Below are positions 1-7,612 of a DNA stretch of 13,155 nt, piece after piece. Below the pieces are notes generated by a model that had not been told where the DNA came from, searched no databases, and saw only the letters and a list, made by a program, of their open reading frames with translations. The DNA comes from Bacteroides sp. UBA939. Its GTDB lineage: Bacteria; Bacteroidota; Bacteroidia; Bacteroidales; Bacteroidaceae. The stretch's first letter is position 1. Every line of letters begins with the position of its first letter. Made by a program: the position numbers and the translations under genes. The DNA lies in NCBI RefSeq assembly GCF_002293435.1, contig NZ_DBDF01000007.1:4176-17330 (forward strand), read 5' to 3'.

Positions 1-12
1 CTCCCCCTACGG

Positions 13-49
13 GTACTCCTCCTCCCGGGAGGAGGAGAATAGAGATACT
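13..49. repeat. Dispersed intergenic palindrome, copy A (shortened left arm)
   Basis: A perfect 22-bp palindrome centred on CCCGGG (16-37, CTCCTCC/GGAGGAG arms) continues on the right into GAATAGAGATACT (37-49). In the other copies the left arm would mirror this. Here it jumps from GTA straight to CTCCTCC, as if eight bases (TCTCTATT) were lost. The right flank (50 to about 80) also matches the flank of copy B when aligned without gaps: a GATT motif lies nine bases outside the arm on the reverse strand. It lies upstream of the helicase gene. It is probably a REP-like or MITE-like intergenic element. RNA from either strand would form a stable hairpin. No protein that could mobilise it is in the window. 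Confidence 0.8.
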
Positions 50-166
50 CTGGTGAATCATCAGCTTCACTAATCATTTAGCTTATTCCTGTACACTTTA
101 TATGTTCATTTTGATGCACTCACCATGAATAATGCCGGTTATAATTCACAAATCAAAATTAATCAT

Positions 167-174
167 TATCTTTG
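167..174 (+). promoter_or_regulatory. Predicted Bacteroides -7 element of the helicase gene
   Basis: TATCTTTG matches the Bacteroides primary-sigma -7 consensus TAnnTTTG. A transcript would begin a few bases downstream, near 178-180, leaving a leader of about 25 nt before the ATG at 205. There is no good -33 TTTG; only a weak TTC at 145-147 sits at the right spacing. This position argues against the in-frame TTG at 172 as the start codon, because it overlaps the promoter itself. Confidence 0.55.
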
Positions 175-204
175 TGCCCGAATATAAAGATATATAAAGA
201 TTTA

Positions 205-2259
205 ATGAAGACATTTGAAGAGCTCGGTCTGTCGCCGGAGATACGCCGCGCCATTGAAGAAATGGGATATGAGTATCCCATGCCGGTACAGGAGGAAGTG
301 ATTCCTTACCTTTTAGGAGAAAACAACGATGTAGTAGCCCTTGCGCAAACAGGAACCGGAAAAACCGCCGCATTCGGCCTCCCGCTTATCCAGAAAATTA
401 ACATAGAGAAACGCGTTCCGCAATCCCTTATACTTTGTCCCACACGCGAACTTTGTTTGCAGATTGCAGGCGACCTGAACGATTATTCCAAATACGTCAA
501 CGGCCTGCGAGTATTGCCTGTGTATGGAGGTTCGTCCATAGACAGCCAGATACGCGCTCTGAAGCAAGGCGTACACATCATCGTTGCCACACCGGGACGA
601 CTGCTCGACTTGATGGAGCGTAAAACAGTGTCACTCACCACCATACAAAACGTGGTGATGGACGAAGCGGATGAAATGCTCAACATGGGTTTCACTGACA
701 GCATCAACGCCATCCTCGCCGACGTACCGCAGGAACGTAACACGCTATTGTTCTCCGCAACCATGAGTCCGGAGATAGCACGCATCTCAAAGAAGTACCT
801 GCGCGAAGCCAAAGAAATCACCATCGGACGAAAGAATGAAGGAACCAGCAGCGTGAAGCACGTGGTTTATACCGTTCACGCCAGGGATAAATATGCTGCG
901 CTGAAACGCATCGTGGACTATTACCCGCAGATATACGGCATCATCTTCTGCCGCACGCGTAAAGAGACACAGGAAATTGCCGACAAGCTGATGCAGGATG
1001 GTTATAACGCCGACTCCCTGCATGGCGAACTAAGCCAGGCGCAACGCGATGCCGTGATGCAAAAATTCCGCATCCGCAACCTTCAAATACTGGTTGCCAC
1101 GGACGTTGCAGCCCGCGGGTTGGACGTAGACGACCTGACGCATATCATCAACTACGGCCTGCCGGATGATACCGAAAGCTACACCCACCGCAGCGGACGT
1201 ACAGGACGTGCCGGGAAAACAGGTACTTCCATCGCCATCATCAACCTGCGCGAAAAGGGCAAGATGCGTGAAATAGAACGGATTATCAGCAAAAAATTCC
1301 TTCCCGGAGAAATGCCTACCGGCAAGCAGATTTGCGAAAAACAACTGCTGAAGGTAATCGACGACCTGGAAAAAGTAAAAGTGAACGAGGAAGATATGGC
1401 CGACTTCATGCCCGAAATATACCGCAAACTGGACTGGCTGAGCAAAGAGGACCTTATCAAACGAATGGTATCCCATGAATTCAATCGTTTTGCAGAATAC
1501 TATCGTGACCGTGCAGAGATTGAAATTGCAACCGACAGCCGCAGCGAACGTACAGCAAGAGGCGGAGAGCGTACGGCAAGAGGCGGAGAATATGGTGAAC
1601 GCAGAAGCGGTTCGCACAAGGCGGAAGCGGGCTACACACGCCTGTTCATCAATCTGGGCAAAACGGACAACTTCTATCCGCACGAACTCATTGATTTGCT
1701 GAACAAAAACACCAAGAAGCGTGTGGACTTAGGACGTATCGACTTGATGAAGAGCTTCTCTTTCTTCGAGGTCAAAGAGAAAGAAGCCGATAACGTAATC
1801 AAAGCCCTGAGCAACGCTCGTTTCGGCGACCGCAAGGTATCCGTCGAAATAGCCGGAGAAGAAGGCAGTGAAACCTCAAAAGGAAATCGCAAACCAAGTA
1901 CAGGAAAGGAATTCGACCCCGGAAGGAAAGATTATAAATCAGAGAAGGGATTCAAAGCTGACAAAGGATTCAAGAGCGAAAAGGAGTTCAAAGGCGAGAA
2001 AGAGTTCAAGGGTGAGAGGGGTTTTAAGAGCGACAAAAGCTACGGGAAACCCGACGAAAAAAGAAATGGAAAGAATGCTTCCGGCGCCGATAGCAAAAAG
2101 AAAAATAAGCCCAATCGTGAAGAACGCGGCTATACACAGGCTCGCGGCAAGAAAGACGACTGGAAACAATTCTTCCAGAATGAAAGCAACGATTTCCGTG
2201 ACGCAGAGCCTGATTTCAGTGAAGAGGGGTGGGCAAAACGGACGAAGAAGAAGAAATAA
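205..2259 (+). CDS. deaD: DEAD-box ATP-dependent RNA helicase with DbpA-type RNA-binding domain
   Basis: This 684-aa protein unwinds RNA duplexes with ATP, probably in ribosome assembly or cold-stress RNA remodelling in the cytoplasm. All helicase motifs are intact: Q motif around Gln29, AQTGTGKT (47-54), PTREL (79-83), TPGR (129-132), DEAD (153-156), SAT (184-186), ATDVAARGLDV (298-308) and HRSGRTGRAG (328-337). Residues about 477-549 look like the DbpA/CsdA C-terminal RNA-binding domain. After it comes a very basic, low-complexity tail with six-residue repeats (576-611) and a KKKK end. A duplicated RTARGGE (449-462) precedes the DbpA domain. The ATG at 205 is preferred over the in-frame TTG at 172, because MKTFEELGLS is a typical family start and the TTG falls in the promoter. 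The symbol follows the CsdA/DeaD-like architecture; dbpA- or cshA-type naming is also possible. Confidence 0.96.
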   Translation: MKTFEELGLSPEIRRAIEEMGYEYPMPVQEEVIPYLLGENNDVVALAQTGTGKTAAFGLPLIQKINIEKRVPQSLILCPTRELCLQIAGDLNDYSKYVNGLRVLPVYGGSSIDSQIRALKQGVHIIVATPGRLLDLMERKTVSLTTIQNVVMDEADEMLNMGFTDSINAILADVPQERNTLLFSATMSPEIARISKKYLREAKEITIGRKNEGTSSVKHVVYTVHARDKYAALKRIVDYYPQIYGIIFCRTRKETQEIADKLMQDGYNADSLHGELSQAQRDAVMQKFRIRNLQILVATDVAARGLDVDDLTHIINYGLPDDTESYTHRSGRTGRAGKTGTSIAIINLREKGKMREIERIISKKFLPGEMPTGKQICEKQLLKVIDDLEKVKVNEEDMADFMPEIYRKLDWLSKEDLIKRMVSHEFNRFAEYYRDRAEIEIATDSRSERTARGGERTARGGEYGERRSGSHKAEAGYTRLFINLGKTDNFYPHELIDLLNKNTKKRVDLGRIDLMKSFSFFEVKEKEADNVIKALSNARFGDRKVSVEIAGEEGSETSKGNRKPSTGKEFDPGRKDYKSEKGFKADKGFKSEKEFKGEKEFKGERGFKSDKSYGKPDEKRNGKNASGADSKKKNKPNREERGYTQARGKKDDWKQFFQNESNDFRDAEPDFSEEGWAKRTKKKK
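1549..1590 (+). repeat. Tandem 21-bp duplication coding RTARGGE twice
   Basis: Two adjacent 21-bp units within the helicase gene code the same heptapeptide RTARGGE (residues 449-455 and 456-462). The DNA copies differ at a few positions (for example cgtaca against cgtacg), so the duplication is not brand new. The peptide is RGG-like and lies in the linker between the helicase core and the DbpA-type domain, where it may add RNA contacts. Confidence 0.8.
1930..2037 (+). repeat. 18-bp coding repeats in the helicase tail
   Basis: Six consecutive 18-bp units code DYKSEK, GFKADK, GFKSEK, EFKGEK, EFKGER and GFKSDK (residues 576-611), with consensus [GE]FK-x-[DE][KR]. The units stay in frame, so gain or loss of a unit would change tail length without breaking the gene. 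The charge pattern (alternating Lys and acid with one aromatic) suits a disordered RNA-binding or condensate-forming tail; that role is inferred. Confidence 0.85.
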
Positions 2260-2470
2260 GATTATAGATACATAAGGCTGGTCAAACAGGAAGGATAAAA
2301 ATATAAAGCGAGATACTTAAGTGTATCGTCATAAATAATTTATATTATAAATGAGAATTTAGCGGTGAGAATGGATACGCGGACAGCTTCTCTGATAATC
2401 TACAATAAGATAGTTCAGCAATCAGATAGCTTGCGAAACTTTAGTCATCACTTCATTAGTGTTCTTCTAT
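2260..2470. other. 211-bp spacer between helicase and transporter genes
   Basis: AT-rich non-coding DNA with stop codons in all frames at short intervals. I see no convincing TAnnTTTG promoter and no strong terminator. The only notable element is a weak inverted repeat, GATAC/GTATC around 2312-2327, with a six-base loop and no T-run. The transporter could be read through from the helicase or have an unrecognised promoter here. Confidence 0.4.
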
Positions 2471-3337
2471 ATGAATAAGATTAACGGATTCTTATATGGA
2501 CTTCTCTCTTCGGCAAGTTTCGGACTGATTCCTTTGTTCACTATCCCCGCCATGCATCAGGGAATGCAATTCTGGTCTATACTACTCTATCGCTTTTTCT
2601 TCGCCATGCTGGCACTGGCAGGCATCCTCTTACTTGACAAGCAATCTTTCCGTATCCGGCGGAAAGAAATACCTCCGCTTCTGTTTCTGGCATTCCTCTA
2701 TAACTGTTCCGCTATCTTCCTGTTTTGGGGATACAAATTAATGTCGAGCGGCGTGGCTACCACCATTCATTTTATGTATCCGGTGTTGACTACGCTTATC
2801 ATGATGGTTTTCTTCCATGAGAAGAAGTCATTCCCACGTATAGCAGCAATCGTTTTAGCGGTAAGCGGTGTTTTCTTCCTTTCCCACGGAGATACCACAA
2901 ACACAATAACCTTGCCCGGCATCTTCATCGTTCTGCTTTCTGCATTGGGATATGCAGTCTATCTGGTCACCGTCAGTCAACTGAAATCTCTCGAAATGAA
3001 AGGACTGAAAATGACATTTTACGTCTTTCTATTTGGTGGGATACTACTTTTCATCGGGATAAAAGCAACAGGCATTGAAATGCAATCCATCCCCGACGGT
3101 ACTACGTTGGGTAATCTTATCATGCTGGCGCTCATACCAACGGTAATATCCAATCTGGCACTGGTGCGCGCCATCAAAAACATAGGCTCCACGCTCACCT
3201 CTGTGCTGGGAGCCATGGAGCCTGTTACCGCTGTGTTCGTGGGCATTATCATCTTCGGCGAGCCTTTCACTCAAAGTATAGCCTTAGGCATCATGCTGAT
3301 TATTTCAGCGGTTACGGTGATTATACTGAGAAGATAG
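2471..3337 (+). CDS. EamA/DMT-superfamily membrane transporter
   Basis: A 288-aa inner-membrane protein with about ten hydrophobic helices and the two-fold EamA repeat (roughly residues 6-138 and 150-286). Each half ends with the family-type segment before a Glu-containing loop: YPVLTTLIMMVFFHEK (103-118) and AMEPVTAVFVGIIIFGEPFT (248-267). The short cytoplasmic loop with RIRRKE (61-66) fits the usual topology. Family members export or import small metabolites such as amino acids, nucleotides or drugs; nothing here identifies the substrate. The ATG at 2471 is chosen over an in-frame GTG at 2459 because MNKINGFLYG leads directly into the first helix. No clear ribosome binding site is visible. 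It converges with the GH92 gene, the two stop codons being separated by 32 bp. Confidence 0.92.
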   Translation: MNKINGFLYGLLSSASFGLIPLFTIPAMHQGMQFWSILLYRFFFAMLALAGILLLDKQSFRIRRKEIPPLLFLAFLYNCSAIFLFWGYKLMSSGVATTIHFMYPVLTTLIMMVFFHEKKSFPRIAAIVLAVSGVFFLSHGDTTNTITLPGIFIVLLSALGYAVYLVTVSQLKSLEMKGLKMTFYVFLFGGILLFIGIKATGIEMQSIPDGTTLGNLIMLALIPTVISNLALVRAIKNIGSTLTSVLGAMEPVTAVFVGIIIFGEPFTQSIALGIMLIISAVTVIILRR

Positions 3338-3338
3338 A

Positions 3339-3351
3339 CTGAATTATTCAG
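3339..3351. other. Short inverted repeat between convergent genes
   Basis: CTGAATTATTCAG is a perfect 13-nt inverted repeat and almost fills the 32-bp gap between the transporter and GH92 stop codons. The stem is short and AT-rich, with no T-run after it on either strand, so a terminator role is doubtful. No better terminator exists for either gene in the gap. Confidence 0.3.
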
Positions 3352-3369
3352 GCTAATGCTTAATCATAG

Positions 3370-5604
3370 TTAGTTTGTACTATAAGAGTACGGAAAATCA
3401 TCCGCATTTATGCCTCTTTCCTTATTAGGAACAGTATCCATCAGCAAGTGGAATTCACCGCCTTTCAATAATTCTTCATGCTTCAGATAATTGCGTGTAA
3501 AATCAGTTCCATTCAATTCCGCCGAACGAATATAGCAGTTATCATCCGACGCGCCTTCGGCATTAACAACAAATGTCTTTCCTCCGGGCAGCGAAAGAGT
3601 TGCTTTCGGAAACAGCGGACTACCCAGCACATACTCGGAAGTGCCCGGACAGACCGGATAGAAACCCAATGCCGTAAATACATACCATGCCGAAGTCTGA
3701 CCGTTATCTTCATCACCGCAGTAACCCTCCGGGCCGGAATTATATAACTTGTTCATTACATTACGGGTATGATACTGGGCCTTCCAGGGTTCTCCTACAT
3801 AATTATACAGGTAGACAGCATGCTGCACAGGCTGATTGCCATGAGCGTATTGCCCCATATTCAAAGCTACCATTTCGGCTATCTCATGGATAACGAAACC
3901 ATACGTACCGTAATTGAAAGTATTGGGAGCAACAAACATTGAGTCGAGGCGTGCCGCCATCAATTCATGGCTTCCTAAAAGTGCGGACAACCCTTCCGGG
4001 TCATGAAATACACTCCACGTCCAATGCCAGGAACAACCTTCCGTGAAAGGACCGCCCCATTCGGTGGCGTCAAAGTTATCACGCCATTTTCCATCGGAGT
4101 CTTTTGCCCACATGAAACCATTCTCGGGGTAGAACAGATTACGGTAGTTCAGAGCTTTCCGATAGTAAGTATTGGCAATTTCCTTATGTCCCGTCGCTTC
4201 GGCAAACCTTGCCAAGCACCAGTCGGCATAAGCATACTCCAGGGTTTTGGCCGTGGCTTCATGTACTTCAGGGTAGGGAACATAACCCAAACGGTCGTAT
4301 TCCGCATAACCATCGCGTCCCACGGAGGAGATTTCTTTACTGCGTGCCTGCGTTTGATGAATCATGGCTTCCAACGCTTTCTCTTTGTCGAATGTACGGA
4401 TACCTTTCATCCAGGCATCGGCAAGCAAGGAAATCGAATTGTTGCCTATCATGCAGCTCCGGTGCCCGGGACTTGCCCATTCGGGCATAAAACCGCTTTG
4501 GTCATATACATTCAGAATGGACTGCATGATACGTTCGCTGACTTCGGGATATACCAATGTAAACAACGGATGAACGGCACGGAAAGTATCCCAGAAACCG
4601 TTATCTGTGTACATGTATCCATCGTGTACCAGCCCGTCGTAAGGACTGTAGTAAACCGGTTCTTCCTGCTCGTTAAGCTCATAAAATTCGCGCGGGAACA
4701 GCAGGGTACGGTACAGGCAGGAATAAAATGTTTTCTGCTGTTCTTCCGTTCCGCCCTCTATCTTGATACGTCCCATTCGCTCATTCCAGATTGCCCTGGC
4801 TTCCTCCGAGACGTCCTCCAACGAACGCCCGGCAATCTCGCGATTAAGGTTCAGACGCGCCTGCTCATGACTGATGAAAGACGATGCCGTGCGGACAGTC
4901 AGCTTTTCGCCTGCCTTCAGCCGGAAACGGACATACGCACAGGCATTCTCATCCGTTCCGGACGCTGCGATGGGTTTATCAAACTCTACGATGAAATGAT
5001 TGCCGAAGTTATCGGGTACTCCACCGTTATTGTAGCGGGTGACCCCGTAGATGCAATTCTGTTCCTTATCAAAAGCTACGCTTCCACCGTATTGGTAGGC
5101 ATCGACAACGATGTATTGTTCTTCTTCCGAAGGATAAGTTATCTCAAATACAGCTCCACGCGATGTGGCAGACAGAGCTGTAGTAACGCCATTATCAAAT
5201 TTCACCCGATAACAATCCGGCGCGGCTTCCTCATTATCGTGCCGGAAGCTCATACCGCGGGCTTTGTTGTCTGTAACCAACTGCCCAAACACAGGCATGA
5301 TGGAGAAAGTGCCATAATCATTAATCCACGGGCTGGGTTGGTGTGTTTGGCGGAAACCTCTGATCAGGCTGTCGGTATACATGTACATCCAACCGCTTCC
5401 GTTTTCTCCCGTCTGAGGGCTCCAGAAGTTCATTCCCCAAGGCACGGCTACTGCCGGATAAGTATTACCATGAGAGAACTGAAAGGTAGAGGAAGTACCC
5501 ATCAAAGGGTTCACTAAACAGCTCAGAGAGGGCTGTTCCTTCTGCCCGCATGCGGTAAGCAAGAGACAAAGGCTAAAGAGGTAAATCAACTTTTTCATAC
5601 GCAT
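3370..5604 (-). CDS. GH92 family alpha-1,2-mannosidase-like lipoprotein
   Basis: A 744-aa exo-acting, calcium-dependent alpha-mannosidase, probably cleaving terminal alpha-1,2-mannose from N-glycans or mannans at the cell envelope. The N-terminus is a lipoprotein signal ending LLLTAC (Cys19 from this ATG), followed by GQKEQ. GH92 signatures are intact: NGFWDTFRAVHP (335-346), TEGCSWHWTW with the presumed acid Glu522, IHE (His573-Glu574), HGNQP, and GDEDNGQTSAWY with base candidates Asp631 and Asp633. The spacings between the acid, the HE pair and the two Asp equal those I recall for BT3990 of B. thetaiotaomicron (E533, H584/E585, D642/D644), where the HE pair marks alpha-1,2 specificity. The ATG at 5604 is used; an ATG at 5598 giving MKKLIYLF is equally plausible, and the TTG at 5607 is less so. 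It lies 34 bp downstream of the GxGYxYP gene. Confidence 0.96.
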   Translation of the reverse strand: MRMKKLIYLFSLCLLLTACGQKEQPSLSCLVNPLMGTSSTFQFSHGNTYPAVAVPWGMNFWSPQTGENGSGWMYMYTDSLIRGFRQTHQPSPWINDYGTFSIMPVFGQLVTDNKARGMSFRHDNEEAAPDCYRVKFDNGVTTALSATSRGAVFEITYPSEEEQYIVVDAYQYGGSVAFDKEQNCIYGVTRYNNGGVPDNFGNHFIVEFDKPIAASGTDENACAYVRFRLKAGEKLTVRTASSFISHEQARLNLNREIAGRSLEDVSEEARAIWNERMGRIKIEGGTEEQQKTFYSCLYRTLLFPREFYELNEQEEPVYYSPYDGLVHDGYMYTDNGFWDTFRAVHPLFTLVYPEVSERIMQSILNVYDQSGFMPEWASPGHRSCMIGNNSISLLADAWMKGIRTFDKEKALEAMIHQTQARSKEISSVGRDGYAEYDRLGYVPYPEVHEATAKTLEYAYADWCLARFAEATGHKEIANTYYRKALNYRNLFYPENGFMWAKDSDGKWRDNFDATEWGGPFTEGCSWHWTWSVFHDPEGLSALLGSHELMAARLDSMFVAPNTFNYGTYGFVIHEIAEMVALNMGQYAHGNQPVQHAVYLYNYVGEPWKAQYHTRNVMNKLYNSGPEGYCGDEDNGQTSAWYVFTALGFYPVCPGTSEYVLGSPLFPKATLSLPGGKTFVVNAEGASDDNCYIRSAELNGTDFTRNYLKHEELLKGGEFHLLMDTVPNKERGINADDFPYSYSTN

Positions 5605-5620
5605 CAAAAGATTATATTAA

Positions 5621-5628
5621 CAAAATTA
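5621..5628 (-). promoter_or_regulatory. Possible -7 element for GH92
   Basis: On the minus strand TAATTTTG matches TAnnTTTG in the short gap between the GxGYxYP and GH92 genes. Transcription would begin near 5617, a dozen or so bases before the first ATG. No -33 element is visible and the spacer is AT-rich, so the match may be chance. If real, GH92 could be transcribed both from here and by read-through. Confidence 0.3.
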
Positions 5629-5638
5629 TTGGCGAAAT

Positions 5639-7444
5639 CTATTTTTCTACCGTTTCCAGATACTTACGTGTCTGTCCGGGTTGCCGGCGCATGCGCAAAC
5701 GCCATACCAATTCCTGCATGCTCACTACCTCAAACCCTTCATCCAACCTCTCGGCACACTGCCAAGCTGCCGCCGCTCCATAGGTTCCCTCCTCAAAACG
5801 ACTCCACGCATGTACACAAACCGCGGAAAAACTTTCGTCTTGTGCATTCTCCTTCAGTCGGGAAGCAACAAAAGCAGGGGAACCCTCACGCTTATGAGTT
5901 CTGTCCCAAATGGAATATTTCACAGTAATCACCGGAATATCATACCCTGCTTTATTCGTAAACCAAAATATATCACCCTTGCCTCCTGCATACGGAGAAT
6001 ACTGAACGGCGATAATTCCCTCCAAGTGGTCGTTTGCATCCACATAAGCCTGATAAGCCTCTTTGGCTGCGGGGGACTTCACATCCATAGCCATGACGGC
6101 CAGTAATCTGACATTATACCGGCGCATGTGGGATGACAGACGCCCGGCTGCAATCTTCAGGTTAGCACTACGATTATTATTCTGACTATAAGTATCTACA
6201 TAATAATAACCTCCCCCTAACATCTCCAGAATGGAACAAGACCGTTCCTGCTGATTTATCAGATTACCAAGTTGCACCGGAGCCATCATGGCCAATGTAG
6301 AGACTGGTAGTCCGTAGCCCATCTTCACTTTGCCTGCTTCCGGAACATTGTAATACCGGGAAGCAAAATCCTGCATCATCCACTGAATGTTATCACCATC
6401 CGAAAGGAAGAACGAAACGTAATTACGCTTCTTGCTGTAGTCTATCAATTGCGGATCAATCACCTTGGCAAGTACCGGTTGCTGGCGCTCTGTATAAAGC
6501 AAAGCGGTAAGAGAATGATTATAACTCCAATCACAAGGAATCATCGGGTGGCCACTCCTTGAAATACGGGCTACAAACTGATCCTCACCTACTCCCTGTT
6601 CCCAGCCATACACCGGAGCATTCGGTTTCAGCCATGCCAGTACTTCATCCAGCAAAGCCGTATTCTGACCACTACAAGGGCTTCCCTGCCGCTTGTTCAG
6701 GTTCAATACGAAGAGGTTATTTTTGATGGCGAACTCGCGCAGTTCTCCGGTCTGTACGGGCATAAGGACTAATGCATCGTTGCTGCACTTATTCTTGAAT
6801 TCACGCCATGCGTCAAGTGTCGTTTTACGGGTGGCATCATACTTCAGCACATAGCCCGCTTTCTCGTAGTATTCCCTGTCGCGTACATCCACAATAATCG
6901 AATTGTAAACATGTGAAGCAACAGAGGCTACGATACCGCTCTCCGGGTTATTCCTTACGTCAGTCAGCACATAGCCGTCAAACAAATCTTTTAGCTGAGG
7001 CTTTACTCCATCCGCCTGTTTGTAGTTTTTGCAAGCTAAGTCCAGCCCATTCCGTACTCCATGCTCGCGGATATTCATATCTTCCAGGGCTTGCTTGGAG
7101 AGTTTATAAGATGCCTTTTCACCGTGGTCATACAGCCAAACAGCCACTTCGCTTTTACCTTCTTCCACCGCACGATTGGTTAACCCTGCCAAAGACTGGC
7201 ACATCAGATGATATTGCAATCCCTGCGTGGGTTCTGTCTCATTCACGCTGTTGCGGTTGCCCACCGAAATCACTCCTGTACAAGTCCAGTACTTCACAGG
7301 CTTTTTTTTCATCTCAGGAATATAGTACTGTCCCTTCTCCGGAATAGAATCGCATACTCCGCCGCACCCGGATGGCTGACAAGCTTCGCAAACAGAGAAT
7401 CTCAACCCCAACATGAGCACAAAAGCGCATATCTTCAAACCCAT
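5639..7444 (-). CDS. GxGYxYP-domain putative glycoside hydrolase, exported
   Basis: A 601-aa protein assigned to the GxGYxYP family, found in Bacteroidetes and thought to act on carbohydrates, though I know of no firmly assigned activity. The sequence shows an N-terminal hydrophobic export signal (about 1-20), an N-terminal domain (about 50-330), then YVSFFLSDGDNIQW (342-355) typical of the C-terminal domain. GGGYYYV (410-416) fits the family-name motif except for V in place of P. HAWSRFEEG (545-553) is near the end. The N-terminus has four close cysteines (Cys19, 22, 27, 31; CxxC-x4-CxxxC) with no proper lipobox, so disulfides or metal binding are possible. The ATG at 7444 is the only start that gives an export signal. 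It is first in a likely two-gene operon with GH92. Confidence 0.88.
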   Translation of the reverse strand: MGLKICAFVLMLGLRFSVCEACQPSGCGGVCDSIPEKGQYYIPEMKKKPVKYWTCTGVISVGNRNSVNETEPTQGLQYHLMCQSLAGLTNRAVEEGKSEVAVWLYDHGEKASYKLSKQALEDMNIREHGVRNGLDLACKNYKQADGVKPQLKDLFDGYVLTDVRNNPESGIVASVASHVYNSIIVDVRDREYYEKAGYVLKYDATRKTTLDAWREFKNKCSNDALVLMPVQTGELREFAIKNNLFVLNLNKRQGSPCSGQNTALLDEVLAWLKPNAPVYGWEQGVGEDQFVARISRSGHPMIPCDWSYNHSLTALLYTERQQPVLAKVIDPQLIDYSKKRNYVSFFLSDGDNIQWMMQDFASRYYNVPEAGKVKMGYGLPVSTLAMMAPVQLGNLINQQERSCSILEMLGGGYYYVDTYSQNNNRSANLKIAAGRLSSHMRRYNVRLLAVMAMDVKSPAAKEAYQAYVDANDHLEGIIAVQYSPYAGGKGDIFWFTNKAGYDIPVITVKYSIWDRTHKREGSPAFVASRLKENAQDESFSAVCVHAWSRFEEGTYGAAAAWQCAERLDEGFEVVSMQELVWRLRMRRQPGQTRKYLETVEK

Positions 7445-7484
7445 AAGTCAAATTAGATAAAGTTACTAAATATCATTTCTGCCT

Positions 7485-7492
7485 CAAAAGTA
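7485..7492 (-). promoter_or_regulatory. Predicted -7 element of the GxGYxYP-GH92 operon
   Basis: Minus-strand TACTTTTG matches TAnnTTTG and would start a transcript near 7481, giving a leader of about 37 nt. A GTTTAC at 7513-7508 is a poor, slightly close -33 candidate. Repeated TTAAC-type half-sites lie immediately upstream, as expected for a regulated promoter. Confidence 0.45.
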
Positions 7493-7513
7493 AGCAGGAG
7501 AGATTAAGTAAAC

Positions 7514-7565
7514 GCTTAACTATGGGTTACTCATAGGTTAATTGCCTGAAATAATTGCTTAACCT
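7514..7565. promoter_or_regulatory. Cluster of TTAAC/GGTTA half-sites, possible operator
   Basis: Within 52 bp occur GCTTAAC (7514-7520), GGTTAC (7525-7530), AGGTTAA (7535-7541) and GCTTAACCT (7557-7565). AGGTTAA and TTAACCT form a 7-bp inverted repeat with a 17-bp loop (7535-7565), and TAATTGC is repeated directly at 7539-7545 and 7553-7559. The cluster lies about 30-85 bases upstream of the predicted operon start. It could bind a regulator, or fold as the 3' hairpin of the peptidase transcript; it lacks a T-run on the minus strand. Confidence 0.35.
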
Positions 7566-7612
7566 AACATGGAAGCGACAATAAAAGTACGTTTGTAGTT
7601 GCGTCGAAACGA

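Noticed and set aside
172..204. TTG start for the helicase, adding 11 residues
   Set aside because: The codon overlaps the predicted -7 element, and the added residues do not fit the usual family N-terminus; the ATG at 205 does.
1030..1683. A 217-codon minus-strand frame opposite the helicase gene
   Set aside because: It overlaps conserved helicase motifs and the DbpA-type domain, and its product is Cys/Phe/Val-rich in the way antisense frames often are.
2459..2470. GTG start for the EamA transporter
   Set aside because: It adds only MFFY before MNKINGFLYG, and the ATG at 2471 gives a normal start to the first helix.
3339..3351. Rho-independent terminator between the convergent genes
   Set aside because: The inverted repeat is short and AT-rich, with no T-run on either strand; it is listed only as an inverted repeat.
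4003..5517. A 504-codon open frame on the plus strand opposite the GH92 gene
   Set aside because: It lies wholly within a confidently identified GH92 gene, its translation has no recognisable motif, and it has no promoter or start context. It is the mirror frame of the real gene.
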